A stretch of DNA of 64,000 nt, taken from Shimia_B sp038527375. Lineage in GTDB: Bacteria; Pseudomonadota; Alphaproteobacteria; Rhodobacterales; Rhodobacteraceae. How positions within the stretch are numbered: the stretch's first letter is position 1; each line of letters begins with the position of its first letter. Made by a program: the position numbers and the translations under genes. Under the pieces are notes generated by a model. It searched no databases. It was not told where the DNA came from and was given only the letters and a program-made list of their open reading frames with translations. Below, piece after piece: positions 26,780 through 35,458 of this stretch. The stretch is from assembly GCA_038527375.1 (NCBI GenBank), contig JBCBFU010000002.1, positions 1 through 64,000 of the forward strand. The letters run 5' to 3'.

Positions 26780-27958
26780 ATGCCACGTCAATCCTACACC
26801 TTCACCTCGGAATCCGTGTCCGAGGGGCACCCAGACAAGGTGTGCGACCGAATTTCCGACGCCGTGCTCGACGCGTTTCTCGCAGAAGAACCCGAAGCGC
26901 GCGTCGCTGCAGAGACCTTTGCCACCACCAACCGTGTCGTGATCGGCGGTGAGGTCGGGCTGTCCGACCAATCCAAGCTGACCGAGTATATGGGCCGCAT
27001 CGAAGACATCGCGCGCGCCTGTATCAAGGACATCGGCTATGAACAGGACAAGTTCCACCACGCGACCTGCGAGGTGACGAACCTGCTGCATGAGCAATCC
27101 GCGCATATCGCGCAGGGTGTGACCGGCGAACAGGGCGACGAAGGCGCGGGCGATCAGGGCATCATGTTCGGCTATGCGACGAACGAAACGGACGCGCTGA
27201 TGCCCGCCCCGATCCAGTACAGCCATGCGATCCTGCGGCGACTGGCCGAGGTCCGCAAAGATGGGACCGAGCCGACGCTTGGTCCCGATGCCAAATCCCA
27301 ACTGTCCGTGCGCTACGAGAACGGCGCGCCGGTTGAAGTCACCTCGATCGTGTTGTCCACGCAGCACATGGATGAAACGATGACGAGCGCGGACGTCCGC
27401 GCGGTGGTCGAGCCTTACATCCTCGAGGTCCTGCCCGAGGGCTGGGTAACGGACGCCACCGATTGGCACGTGAACCCCACGGGGAAATTTGTCATTGGCG
27501 GGCCTGATGGCGATGCGGGCCTCACGGGGCGCAAGATCATCGTGGACACCTATGGCGGGGCCGCCCCCCATGGTGGCGGCGCGTTCTCGGGCAAGGATCC
27601 GACCAAGGTGGACCGCTCTGCGGCCTATGCGGCACGGTATCTGGCCAAGAACGTGGTGGCCGCTGGCCTAGCCGAGCGGTGCACCTTGCAGCTGTCCTAC
27701 GCGATCGGCGTGGCGCGGCCTTTGTCGATCTATGTCGACACCCACGGCACAGGCCACGCGGACGCCGCTGCGATCGAGGCGGCTGTCGCACGCTGTATGG
27801 ACCTGACCCCACGCGGCATCCGCACGCATCTGGACCTGAACAAGCCGATCTATCAGCGCACGGCGGCCTATGGCCACTTTGGCCGCGCGCCCGAGGCCGA
27901 TGGCGGGTTCAGCTGGGAGCGGACCGACCTGGCTGACGCGCTCAAGGCTGCGATGTGA
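26780..27958 (+). CDS. metK: S-adenosylmethionine synthase MetK
   Basis: 392 residues. The family blocks are in order: TSESVSEGHPDKVCD, GEVGLSDQ, GDQGIMFGYATNE, GKFVIGGPDGDAGLTGRKI, GGGAFSGKDPTKVDRSAAY and the C-terminal GHFGRAP. MetK joins methionine and ATP to make SAM. The leader carries a riboswitch responsive to SAM/SAH, so translation is probably feedback-controlled. The stop overlaps the next gene (TGATG). Confidence 0.97.
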   Translation: MPRQSYTFTSESVSEGHPDKVCDRISDAVLDAFLAEEPEARVAAETFATTNRVVIGGEVGLSDQSKLTEYMGRIEDIARACIKDIGYEQDKFHHATCEVTNLLHEQSAHIAQGVTGEQGDEGAGDQGIMFGYATNETDALMPAPIQYSHAILRRLAEVRKDGTEPTLGPDAKSQLSVRYENGAPVEVTSIVLSTQHMDETMTSADVRAVVEPYILEVLPEGWVTDATDWHVNPTGKFVIGGPDGDAGLTGRKIIVDTYGGAAPHGGGAFSGKDPTKVDRSAAYAARYLAKNVVAAGLAERCTLQLSYAIGVARPLSIYVDTHGTGHADAAAIEAAVARCMDLTPRGIRTHLDLNKPIYQRTAAYGHFGRAPEADGGFSWERTDLADALKAAM

Positions 27959-28632
27959 TGCGTGGGGTTGCGTGGGCGACCGTGATTGGGGCGGGTCTTG
28001 CGCTTGTCCTTGGACAGGATGCGCCCGCGCAAACCGCCACGTCGACCGAAACCTTCGAAGGGCCTGCACGGTTTTCCGTCCAGGGCACGGCGCTGGTCTA
28101 CAACACGGCCAACCCGGGCGCTTTTGATCGCGAAGACTCCATTGTCTACGACGATGTCGACCAGCTTCGCGAGATGTTGCGCGCCCATCCCGAGGTGACC
28201 GAGGTCCAGTTGAACAGCGAAGGCGGCGGCTATTTCGCGGGCTTCGACATGGCGCGCATCATTCAAGATTTCGAGCTTGATACGGTCGTGCGCGACGAAT
28301 GCTCCAGCTCTTGCACGTACGTGTTTCTCGGCGGGGCAGGGCGGCGCATGATGCGGGGCGCGCGCATCGGGTTTCACCACACCAGTTGGGGCGCTGCCAA
28401 TATCGAGAGTTTTTATGGCGATCGGGCCGAGGCGAACGGCTGGGACACGCCGTTTGATTTCGCAAGCTGGGTCTACGAGGACACGCAGACCGAGGTGTAT
28501 GATCGGCTGAGCTTTATGGTGAACCGCGGCGTGGACGCGACCTTTGCCATCGAGACCCTGCGCGCAGGCACCGACGATATGTGGTATCCGCCCCGCTCGG
28601 TCTTGTTGGCAGCAGGGTTCCTGAGCGAGTGA
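27958..28632 (+). CDS. Secreted ClpP-fold protein (COG3904-like)
   Basis: 224 residues. A signal peptide (to about residue 25, AxA before TSTET) leads to a ClpP/crotonase-like core: VQLNSEGGGYFAGFDMARII, VVRDECSSSCTYVFLGGAGRRMM and ARIGFHHTSW. The SEGG strand-turn and the SSSC segment sit where ClpP-type enzymes have the oxyanion loop and the nucleophile helix. Such proteins are annotated as putative periplasmic proteases, without biochemistry that I know of. The start ATG 27958 overlaps the metK TGA; an earlier GTG at 27955 is in frame. It is therefore under the metK leader. Confidence 0.75.
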   Translation: MRGVAWATVIGAGLALVLGQDAPAQTATSTETFEGPARFSVQGTALVYNTANPGAFDREDSIVYDDVDQLREMLRAHPEVTEVQLNSEGGGYFAGFDMARIIQDFELDTVVRDECSSSCTYVFLGGAGRRMMRGARIGFHHTSWGAANIESFYGDRAEANGWDTPFDFASWVYEDTQTEVYDRLSFMVNRGVDATFAIETLRAGTDDMWYPPRSVLLAAGFLSE

Positions 28633-28672
28633 GGCTGGCGTCCCCGCCACTTTGACCGTAAACGCCCCCGCT

Positions 28673-29395
28673 ATGACTTCGACCTCAGACACTCACTCTT
28701 CCGGCGCGCCATGGCGCAACTTCTATGGCCGGATCAAAGGCAAGACCCTGAAGCCCGCGCAACTGCGCGATCTGGATGAGGTGCTGCCCCAAGTGCGCTT
28801 GCCCGGCGTTACGTGGGAGGAAAACCCCGACCGCACGCCGATTGACATGGGCACCGTGTTTGAAGGCCGCGAGGTCTGGCTCGAGGTTGGGTTCGGCGGT
28901 GGCGAACACGTGGCCGCACAGGCGCAGGCCAATCCCAACATCCGCTTCATCGCCTGTGAGCCGTTCATCAACGGCGTGGCGACCTTGCTGGGGAAAATCC
29001 GTCGGGACGGGATTGGCAATATCCACGTCCATCCCGGCGACGCGCGCGACCTCTTTGACGTGCTGCCGGATGCGTGCATCTCGCGCGCCTTTCTCCTTTA
29101 CCCGGACCCATGGCCCAAGGCCCGCCACCATCGGCGCCGTTTTGTGACGCCCGAGCATTTGGGTCCTTTGGCACGTGTTGTCCGCCCGGGGGCGGAGTTT
29201 CGCGTTGCGACGGATATTCCCGATTATGTCCGCCAAACCTTGGAAGAGGTTCCAAAGGCCGGCTTCACCTGGACCGCAAATGCCGCCTCCGATTGGCGTG
29301 AACCTTGGGGTGACTGGCACCGGACACGCTACGAGGCGAAGGCGATCCGCGAAAACCGTGTACCTCACTATCTGACATTCCTGCGCAACGGGTAG
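28673..29395 (+). CDS. trmB: tRNA (guanine-N7-)-methyltransferase TrmB
   Basis: 240 residues from the ATG at 28673. The SAM-binding motif is LEVGFGGGEHVAAQA, followed by FIACEPFINGV, VHPGDARDLFD, the conserved LYPDPWPKARHHRRRF and a C-terminal tRNA-binding tail (WHRTRYEAKAIRENR). It methylates G46 of tRNAs using SAM, which fits its position downstream of metK. No clear Shine-Dalgarno sequence is seen, so the exact start is less certain than the identity. Confidence 0.94.
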   Translation: MTSTSDTHSSGAPWRNFYGRIKGKTLKPAQLRDLDEVLPQVRLPGVTWEENPDRTPIDMGTVFEGREVWLEVGFGGGEHVAAQAQANPNIRFIACEPFINGVATLLGKIRRDGIGNIHVHPGDARDLFDVLPDACISRAFLLYPDPWPKARHHRRRFVTPEHLGPLARVVRPGAEFRVATDIPDYVRQTLEEVPKAGFTWTANAASDWREPWGDWHRTRYEAKAIRENRVPHYLTFLRNG

Positions 29396-29402
29396 GCTCT
29401 GA

Positions 29403-29423
29403 CGCGAGAGATCCTCTCTCGCG
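29403..29423 (+). terminator. Short perfect hairpin after trmB
   Basis: CGCGAGAGA-TCC-TCTCTCGCG immediately follows the trmB stop. The stem is nine perfect pairs, but no T-tract follows, so it may be a processing or weak termination element. Confidence 0.4.
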
Positions 29424-29482
29424 CTCTCTGGTGTCATTAGGGAAAGATGAAGCGCTGCGGCTTCTCTTTCGATGGTCCTGAA

Positions 29483-29513
29483 ACACTCCGGGGGTGCGGG
29501 GGCTGGCCCCCGC
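29483..29513. repeat. Dispersed palindromic intergenic repeat, copy B
   Basis: ACACTCCGGGGGTG followed by hairpin GCGGGGG-CTGG-CCCCCGC (29496-29513). The CGGGGGTGCGGGGGCTGG core and hairpin are identical to copy A near 7060. It lies between trmB and aroA. Confidence 0.6.
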
Positions 29514-29574
29514 TGGATTAGAGCGCTAACAGTCGGCGCAACGCATCTCCCCAAGACTCGTCAAGAGGACGCCC

Positions 29575-30915
29575 ATGTCTGGCCACGGCACGCCCATTCC
29601 GATGACATCCCACAAATCCAAAGGTCTGTCCGGCGTGGCAGAGGTGCCCGGGGACAAGTCGATCTCGCACCGTTCCATCATTCTTGGCGCGATGGCCGTG
29701 GGCGAAACGCGCGTTACCGGATTGCTCGAAGGCGAAGATGTGCTGGATACAGCCAAGGCGATGCGCGCCTTTGGGGCCACTGTCCTGCGCGAGGATGACG
29801 GCACATGGGTCATCAACGGTGTGGGTGTTGGCGGGTTTCTGGAACCGGACCAAGTGATTGACTGCGGCAACTCTGGCACCGGGGTGCGGTTGATCATGGG
29901 GGCCGCGGCGACCTGCCCGATCTCGGTGACGTATACGGGGGACGCGAGCCTGAATAAGCGGCCCATGGCGCGGGTCACCGATCCGCTCGCCCTTTTTGGG
30001 ACGCGGGCCGTCGGGCGCGCAGGTGGGCGGCTGCCCATGACGCTGGTGGGCGCGGCAGAGCCGGTGCCCGTGCGCTACACCGTGCCGGTGCCCTCGGCGC
30101 AGGTGAAGTCCGCCGTGCTATTGGCCGGGTTGAATGCGCCCGGGCAGACGGTCGTTATCGAACAGGAGGCCACGCGCGATCACACGGAGCGTATGTTGGT
30201 GGGCTTCGGGGCTGACGTGTCGGTCGAAGAAACCGACGAGGGCCGCGTGATCACGTTGACCGGGCAGCCGGAGTTGCAGCCGCAGACCATCATCGTGCCG
30301 CGCGATCCTTCTTCAGCAGCGTTCCCCGTTTGCGCGGCGCTGATCGTGCCGGGATCAGACGTGCTCGTCCCCAATATCGGACTGAACCCGACGCGTGCGG
30401 GCCTTTATTTCACCTTGCAGGACATGGGCGCCGATCTGACGTTCGAGAATATGCGCGAGGAGGGGGGCGAGCCCGTGGCCGATCTGCGCGCGCGGTATTC
30501 GCCCGCGATGCGCGGGATCGAGGTGCCGGCAGAGCGCGCGGCCTCGATGATTGACGAGTTCCCGATCCTGTCGGTGGTGGCGGCCTTTGCCAATGGGCGC
30601 ACGCATATGCTGGGTGTCAAGGAGCTCCGCGTGAAGGAGAGCGACCGGATCGCCGCGATGGCCGATGGTTTGCGCGCCAACGGCGTCGAGGTCGAGGATA
30701 CCGAAGACACGATGACGGTCATCGGTACCGGGTCCGTCCCCGGCGGCGCGACCTGTGCCAGCCACTTGGACCACCGGATTGCCATGTCGTTCATGTGTCT
30801 TGGCATGGCGTCCGATGCGCCGGTATCTGTCGACGATGGGTCGCCCATTGCCACGTCCTTCCCGATTTTCGAGAGCCTCATGGGAGACCTGGGTGCTCGG
30901 ATCGAGAGGACATGA
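29575..30915 (+). CDS. aroA: 3-phosphoshikimate 1-carboxyvinyltransferase (EPSP synthase)
   Basis: 446 residues. It has VPGDKSISHRSIILGAMA with Lys28, the PEP loop CGNSGTGVRL (97-106), and later LRVKESDRIAAMADGL and LDHRIAMSFMCLGM. It makes EPSP from shikimate 3-phosphate and PEP on the way to chorismate. The overall sequence is of the class II (CP4-like) branch, but position 101 is Gly where the glyphosate-tolerant CP4 enzyme has Ala. It overlaps the next gene by 4 bp and heads aroA-GFA-cmk. Confidence 0.95.
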   Translation: MSGHGTPIPMTSHKSKGLSGVAEVPGDKSISHRSIILGAMAVGETRVTGLLEGEDVLDTAKAMRAFGATVLREDDGTWVINGVGVGGFLEPDQVIDCGNSGTGVRLIMGAAATCPISVTYTGDASLNKRPMARVTDPLALFGTRAVGRAGGRLPMTLVGAAEPVPVRYTVPVPSAQVKSAVLLAGLNAPGQTVVIEQEATRDHTERMLVGFGADVSVEETDEGRVITLTGQPELQPQTIIVPRDPSSAAFPVCAALIVPGSDVLVPNIGLNPTRAGLYFTLQDMGADLTFENMREEGGEPVADLRARYSPAMRGIEVPAERAASMIDEFPILSVVAAFANGRTHMLGVKELRVKESDRIAAMADGLRANGVEVEDTEDTMTVIGTGSVPGGATCASHLDHRIAMSFMCLGMASDAPVSVDDGSPIATSFPIFESLMGDLGARIERT

Positions 30916-31334
30916 CTGAGCAAACGCCATCAGCGACCGGATCGTGCCTGTGCGGCGCGGTGACCTACGCGGCCTACGGAGACTTGCGCCCTGTGATCGC
31001 CTGTCACTGCCGGCAGTGTCGCAAGATCAGCGGGCATTATGGCGCGGCGACGGGTGCGCTGCGCGACAAGGTCCAGATTTCGGGCGAGGTGACGTGGTAT
31101 GTCTCGTCCCCCACCGCGCGGCGCGGATTTTGCGGGACCTGCGGGTCGAGCCTGTTTTGGGACGGCGCTGGCAGCCACCTGTCGATTTGGGCGGGAACCC
31201 TTGATGGGCAGACCGGGCTTGCTGTTGCCGGGCACATCTACTGCGCGGACAAGGGCGATTATTACGACGTTCCCGATGGGGTTTTGACCGCCCAACAGGA
31301 CGACCCGAGCCTCACGACGATGGTGCGGGAATGA
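30912..31334 (+). CDS. GFA family zinc protein (CENP-V/Gfa fold)
   Basis: 140 residues. Zinc-binding Cys motifs are seen in order: CLCG near the N-terminus, CHCRQCRK in the middle and FCGTCGSSLFW in the second half. The fold is that of glutathione-dependent formaldehyde-activating enzyme (Gfa), but most relatives have other or unknown roles. The ATG overlaps the aroA stop (ATGA 30912-30915), and its own stop overlaps the cmk start by 4 bp, so all three are coupled. Confidence 0.88.
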   Translation: MTEQTPSATGSCLCGAVTYAAYGDLRPVIACHCRQCRKISGHYGAATGALRDKVQISGEVTWYVSSPTARRGFCGTCGSSLFWDGAGSHLSIWAGTLDGQTGLAVAGHIYCADKGDYYDVPDGVLTAQQDDPSLTTMVRE

Positions 31335-31939
31335 GCTTTTGCGTTGCCATCGACGGGCCTGCCGCCGCGGGCAAGGGCACGATTGCCAAGGGCGTGGCCG
31401 CACAGTTCGGGTTTGCCCATCTTGATACAGGGCTTCTCTACCGGGCGGTCGGGGCGCGGATGCTGGAGGGGATCGATCCGGTCCAGGCCGCGCGCACGCT
31501 TGATCCCGCCGCGATGGACGAGGCAGCGCTGCGCACAGGCGAGGTGGCGCAAGCCGCCAGCAAGGTCGCGGCCATGTCCGAGGTTCGCGCAGCGCTGGTG
31601 GATTTTCAGCGCGCCTTTGGGGCGCGGGCCGGTGGTGCGGTTCTGGATGGCCGCGACATTGGCACCGTCATTTGTCCCGACGCGGCGGTGAAGCTGTTTG
31701 TCACCGCCTCGGACGAGGTTCGGGCCGCGCGCCGGTATGCGGAGTTGTCGGCCAAAGGCCATGACGTCACGCTGGACGGTGTCTTTGCGGATATCAAGGC
31801 ACGCGACGCGCGGGATGCCTCGCGCGACACGGCGCCCATGGCCGCAGCGGCCGACGCGGTTTTGCTCGACACCACGCACATGGATATAGACGCGGCGCTT
31901 GCGGCGGCCATTGCTGCCGTGCGCGAGCGGTTGGAATAG
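31331..31939 (+). CDS. cmk: Cytidylate kinase
   Basis: 202 residues. The P-loop is IDGPAAAGKGT (8-18), followed by LDTGLLYRAVG, GRDIGTVICPDAAVKLFVTA and RRYAEL. It phosphorylates CMP and dCMP with ATP. The order aroA-cmk-rpsA is conserved in many bacteria; here a 3.7-kb stretch of three other genes lies between cmk and rpsA. Confidence 0.95.
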   Translation: MSFCVAIDGPAAAGKGTIAKGVAAQFGFAHLDTGLLYRAVGARMLEGIDPVQAARTLDPAAMDEAALRTGEVAQAASKVAAMSEVRAALVDFQRAFGARAGGAVLDGRDIGTVICPDAAVKLFVTASDEVRAARRYAELSAKGHDVTLDGVFADIKARDARDASRDTAPMAAAADAVLLDTTHMDIDAALAAAIAAVRERLE

Positions 31940-31984
31940 GCGCCGCGATCGGGTTTGATGGGCCTCTCTGCCGAGGAGCCTACG

Positions 31985-33289
31985 ATGTCCGACACCAAGA
32001 TCACCTGCCCGAACTGCGCCCATGAATTCGCGGTGAGCGAACAGCTCGCCGGGCCGCTTTTGCGCAAGGCGCGCGACGAGGCCGACGCTCGCGTGGCAGC
32101 GGTCGAACAGGCCAGGCAGGCAGACCGCAGGGCGGCGCAAAAGGCACGCGACGACGCATTGGCCGAGCAAAAGACCCGGATCGAGGCAGAGGCGGCACAG
32201 GCCGCCCGCATGGCGCAGGCCGAAGAAGTTGCGCGCGCCAAGGCAGAGGCCGCCGCCCGTGATGAAGAGATCGCCGCGTTGAAAGCGGCTGCAACAGTCC
32301 AGTCCGAACGGTTGGCGCAGGCGCGGGCCACCGAAAAGGCCGCGCTGGCCAAGGAGGCGGAACTGGAGGAACGGGCCGCCGAAATGGATGTCGAGATTGC
32401 CCGCAAACTGTCGCAAGAACGCAAGGCGCAGGAGGAAAAGCTGCGCGCCCAAGTGACAGCCCAGATGGCCGAAGCCCAAGCCGAACGCGAAGAGGAAGCC
32501 GCCCTGCGGCTGGTCGAGAAGGACCAGCAGATGGAAACGCTCAAGCGACAGATCGAGGTGCTCAAACAAAAGGCCGAGAAAGGCAGCCAGCAGTTGCAGG
32601 GTGAGGCGCTGGAGGTGGCTTTGGAGGATCGGCTGGCGCAGGCCTTCCCCGGGGACACGATTGCACCGGTGGGCAAGGGGGTGCGTGGCGCGGATTGCCT
32701 GCAAACCGTCCTTGGGGGCGGCGCGATCATTTGGGAAACCAAGCGCACACAAAACTGGTCCAAGGACTGGCCTGCCAAGCTGAAGACCGATCAGCGCGAT
32801 GCAGGCGCCGAGGTGGCAGTTCTCGTCTCTGTCGTTCTGCCGGACGGCGTTGAAACCTTTGCCGAGCATGATGGCGTTTGGGTCTGCGCACCGCGCTTTG
32901 CCGTGGCCTTGGCCGGCGTGATCCGGCAGGGCCTGATAGCCACGGCACAGGCGGAGCGACGCCGCGAAGGACAGGCCAGCAAAACCGAACTGCTTTATGA
33001 CTATCTGACGGGCACAGGCTTTCGCCAACGGGTGGAGGCGCTGGCGGAGACCTATGAAGGGATGGTCACGACGCTTGCACAGGAAGAGGCCGCGATGAAC
33101 CGCATCTGGAAGGCGCGCAAGAAACAGATCGAGCGCATGATGGACGCCACAGCGGGCATGTATGGCGACATTCAAGGCATCGCGGGGGCGAGCCTGCCTA
33201 GCATCGCGGCGCTGGAATTGCCCGGGTTGGAGGCTGGGTTGGACTCTGGGTTGGATGTGGCTCCGGGCGACGACCCCAGGGACGCGTGA
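31985..33289 (+). CDS. DUF2130 coiled-coil protein
   Basis: 434 residues from the ATG at 31985, which has GAGGAG upstream. An N-terminal zinc-ribbon-like CPNC (Cys8 and Cys11) is followed by a long Ala/Glu/Arg coiled coil (about 30-200). The DUF2130 core contains VALEDRLAQAFPGDTIAPVGKGVRGADCLQ, GAIIWETKRTQNWSKDW, then VLVSVVLP and SKTELLYDYLTGTGFRQRVEA. The core recalls restriction-endonuclease-like folds (EI..WE.K), and family members are sometimes compared with RmuC. The function is unknown. It follows cmk by 45 bp. Confidence 0.87.
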   Translation: MSDTKITCPNCAHEFAVSEQLAGPLLRKARDEADARVAAVEQARQADRRAAQKARDDALAEQKTRIEAEAAQAARMAQAEEVARAKAEAAARDEEIAALKAAATVQSERLAQARATEKAALAKEAELEERAAEMDVEIARKLSQERKAQEEKLRAQVTAQMAEAQAEREEEAALRLVEKDQQMETLKRQIEVLKQKAEKGSQQLQGEALEVALEDRLAQAFPGDTIAPVGKGVRGADCLQTVLGGGAIIWETKRTQNWSKDWPAKLKTDQRDAGAEVAVLVSVVLPDGVETFAEHDGVWVCAPRFAVALAGVIRQGLIATAQAERRREGQASKTELLYDYLTGTGFRQRVEALAETYEGMVTTLAQEEAAMNRIWKARKKQIERMMDATAGMYGDIQGIAGASLPSIAALELPGLEAGLDSGLDVAPGDDPRDA

Positions 33290-33359
33290 GAAATCGCTTG
33301 ATCTCAAGCGGGGTTGAGCTTGCACGGTGTCGGTCATTGGCAATCAAGGAACACCCCCG

Positions 33360-33974
33360 ATGCACGTGTTGACCGTTATTGATCATCCGAATCCGGCCTC
33401 TTTCTCCCATGCTTGTGCGACGCGGTTCATGGCCGGTGCCGCCGAGGCAGGGCACAGCACGGAATTGGCCGACCTTCATGCCGAAGGGTTCAACCCGCTG
33501 TGGCGGATGGAGGATATTGAAGCGGATGACGCGGGCGGGGTGCCGCCAGATGTCCGGCGGGAGCAGGCACGGATCGAACAGGCTGACGCGGTTTGTCTGG
33601 TCTTTCCGCTGTTCTGGTGGGGCATGCCGTCGATGATGAAGGGCTGGGTGGACCGGGTGTGGTCGTGGGGTTGGGCCTACGATCAGTTGGCAGATCGCGA
33701 GGTATCCCTGCAGCGCGCGCGGACCGGCGTGCTTCTGATCCCTGCGGGCGCGCGGTCTGACGAGATGGCCGAGGCGGGGTATACGAAGGCGATTGATACA
33801 GCTTGGATGCAAGGCACCTTTGGCTACTTCGGATTTTCTCCACGTCACATGGAGATCCTGCACGGGTCCGAGGGGTCGGATGCCCGGCGCGCAGCATTGT
33901 TAGAGCGCTGTTTTGAGATTGGGCAGACACTGCACCCGCCCGGCATCAAAGGGTCAGGCCGCGCCCCTAGATAA
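33360..33974 (+). CDS. NAD(P)H-dependent flavodoxin-like oxidoreductase
   Basis: 204 residues. The start MHVLTVIDHPNPASFSHA forms the FMN phosphate loop, and LVFPLFWWGMPSMMKGWVDRVW is the conserved second motif of the NQO1/MdaB/KefF group. These enzymes use NAD(P)H to reduce quinones by two electrons. The ATG at 33360 has AAGGA nine bases upstream. It is convergent with the acidic repeat protein, whose stop lies 24 bp away. Confidence 0.9.
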   Translation: MHVLTVIDHPNPASFSHACATRFMAGAAEAGHSTELADLHAEGFNPLWRMEDIEADDAGGVPPDVRREQARIEQADAVCLVFPLFWWGMPSMMKGWVDRVWSWGWAYDQLADREVSLQRARTGVLLIPAGARSDEMAEAGYTKAIDTAWMQGTFGYFGFSPRHMEILHGSEGSDARRAALLERCFEIGQTLHPPGIKGSGRAPR

Positions 33975-33998
33975 AGAGGAGCGCGACCTCGGGCGAGA

Positions 33999-35354
33999 TT
34001 ACTTCTGGTCGACGCCGTCGAGGTCCAGACCATCGGCGATTGCACCCACGATGGTCACCTGGCCCATGCCGTCATCTTCTTGGACCGCTTCAACGCCCGT
34101 GTCGTCGCTGTCGTCGTTGCCCGCGGATTCCGAGTTCGTGACCGAGGCGACAAGGTCACCTGCGTCAGCTTCTTCGAAGACGTAGCCTTTGCCGCCATTG
34201 CCGGTGACGCGACCGCCGACAACGTCTGCGAAGACATCGCCAGTGCCCTCCTCGGACAGCTTGACCGCGTCGTCGGTGTTGCCATCGGCGCTCAGTGCGT
34301 TGAGCGACAGGCGGATGTCACCGCCGCCTTCTTCGTCGAAGTCGAGGCCTTCGTCGAGGTTGCCGGTGATGTCACCCAGGATGAAGGCTGCGTGGATCGA
34401 CCCTTCGCCCGCTTCGTCGATGTCAAATCCGTCGTCGAGGTCGAGACCGAAGGCGAACTCTTCGACGGAGCCGTCGTCGTAGAGGGATACTTCCCGCTCG
34501 AAGCAGCTGTCGTCGGGGGAGCCTTCAACGGCTGGGGGCACGTCGGCCTCGGCAAATGCGCCTTCGTCGAATTCGCCTTCGCCTGGGTCAGGCAGGAAGG
34601 CGTTCAGGATTGCCGGGTCGCAGTAATTGCCGTTGGTGATGGCGGTCAGCGCCACGGCAGAGGCGATCACGTCACCGGCTTGGCCTTCGTCCAGCTCGAT
34701 CCCGTCAGCGCCGACGTTCACGAAGGTCGAATTGGCTGCGACCATGGTGATGGAGCCTTCGCCGCGTTCGTCCACGCGCAGGCCGTCAGCGTCGAACTTG
34801 CCGTTGCCAGCGTCATCGACGGTCACGTGGTCCAGCATGACAGAGACCGAAGCAGCAGAGCCGTCGCCGGCGCCGCCCCCGCCCGAGCCGCAAGCGTCTG
34901 CCAGCGAGCAATCGGACACGTGGATGCCGTGGTTGGCCACGCCGCGCACGGTGACGTCTTTGAGCGACAGCGCCACGGTGCCGGTGCGGTCGGTTGGCAC
35001 GCCCACGAAGATACCCTTGCCCGCTTGCCCGTCGTGGTCACCGCGGTTTTCGATGGAGAAGCCACCGGGGCCTTCAAACGTCAGACCGATGATGGTGACG
35101 TCCGCGCCGTTGGGGGCCGCGAAGATGTCGGCGTCCTGGCTCATTGTGATGGTTTGGCCGGTCCCGATCAGAACAAGCGGGTCGGTGCCTTCGTAGGTCA
35201 GTGTCACGTCTGTCGCGACGTCGCCGGTGACCATTACCGTGCCGCCAGCACCCAACGCGGCCTGAAGGTCAGCAGATGGCATCGCATGGCCGTCTGCGGC
35301 AGCCGCAGTGGCCAGCGCGAGCATCGAAGCGGTCGTGATAAGTGGCTTTTTCAT
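33999..35354 (-). CDS. Secreted very acidic beta-helix-like repeat protein
   Basis: 451 residues. A signal peptide ends near residue 20-24. The N-terminal half has short beta-strand/turn units (VTIIGLTFEGPGGFSIEN; VALSLKDVTVRGVANHGIHV) typical of right-handed beta-helices. From residue 190 a 27-residue unit recurs (starts 190, 217, 308, 335, 362, 389 and about 419) with the pattern DG-h-x-h-DE-xxG-x-G-D/S-I/V. Roughly 30% of the last 150 residues are Asp or Glu by hand count. An insertion at 245-305 and four Cys residues (149, 155, 245, 284) suggest two disulfides. No catalytic motif is recognised; calcium binding or surface adhesion is a guess. Confidence 0.8.
   Translation of the reverse strand: MKKPLITTASMLALATAAAADGHAMPSADLQAALGAGGTVMVTGDVATDVTLTYEGTDPLVLIGTGQTITMSQDADIFAAPNGADVTIIGLTFEGPGGFSIENRGDHDGQAGKGIFVGVPTDRTGTVALSLKDVTVRGVANHGIHVSDCSLADACGSGGGGAGDGSAASVSVMLDHVTVDDAGNGKFDADGLRVDERGEGSITMVAANSTFVNVGADGIELDEGQAGDVIASAVALTAITNGNYCDPAILNAFLPDPGEGEFDEGAFAEADVPPAVEGSPDDSCFEREVSLYDDGSVEEFAFGLDLDDGFDIDEAGEGSIHAAFILGDITGNLDEGLDFDEEGGGDIRLSLNALSADGNTDDAVKLSEEGTGDVFADVVGGRVTGNGGKGYVFEEADAGDLVASVTNSESAGNDDSDDTGVEAVQEDDGMGQVTIVGAIADGLDLDGVDQK
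34000..34787 (-). repeat. 27-residue coding repeats in the acidic protein
   Basis: This DNA encodes residues 190-451 of the acidic secreted protein. Coils start with DGLRVDERGEGSI, DGIELDEGQAGDV, DGFDIDEAGEGSI, EGLDFDEEGGGDI, DAVKLSEEGTGDV and KGYVFEEADAGDL. They are 27 residues apart except around the 245-305 insertion and the last step (30). Confidence 0.8.
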
Positions 35355-35423
35355 GGATATCCCCTAATGAAGTCGTGCTGTCGTGTGCGGACCGTGCAAA
35401 GCCTCAGTGCGATTAGGCGGGCT

Positions 35424-35452
35424 TTGTAACGCGCGGGTGACGCCGATATGAT
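35424..35452 (+). promoter_or_regulatory. Sigma-70-type promoter upstream of the rpsA leader
   Basis: TTGTAA (35424-35429), exactly 17 bp, then TATGAT (35447-35452). Both boxes are close to consensus. The predicted start of transcription is near 35459, followed by a chain of hairpins and a terminator. Confidence 0.6.
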
Positions 35453-35458
35453 GACCAG

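Noticed and set aside
31262..33343. 693-codon minus-strand frame over cmk and DUF2130
   Set aside because: It is opposite to two recognised genes and lacks any domain; it is a GC-rich shadow frame.
34080..35429. Long plus-strand open frame of about 450 codons
   Set aside because: It is antisense to the acidic secreted protein. The repeated GAC/GAA codons keep the opposite frame open, and it has no signal peptide, motif or ribosome-binding site.
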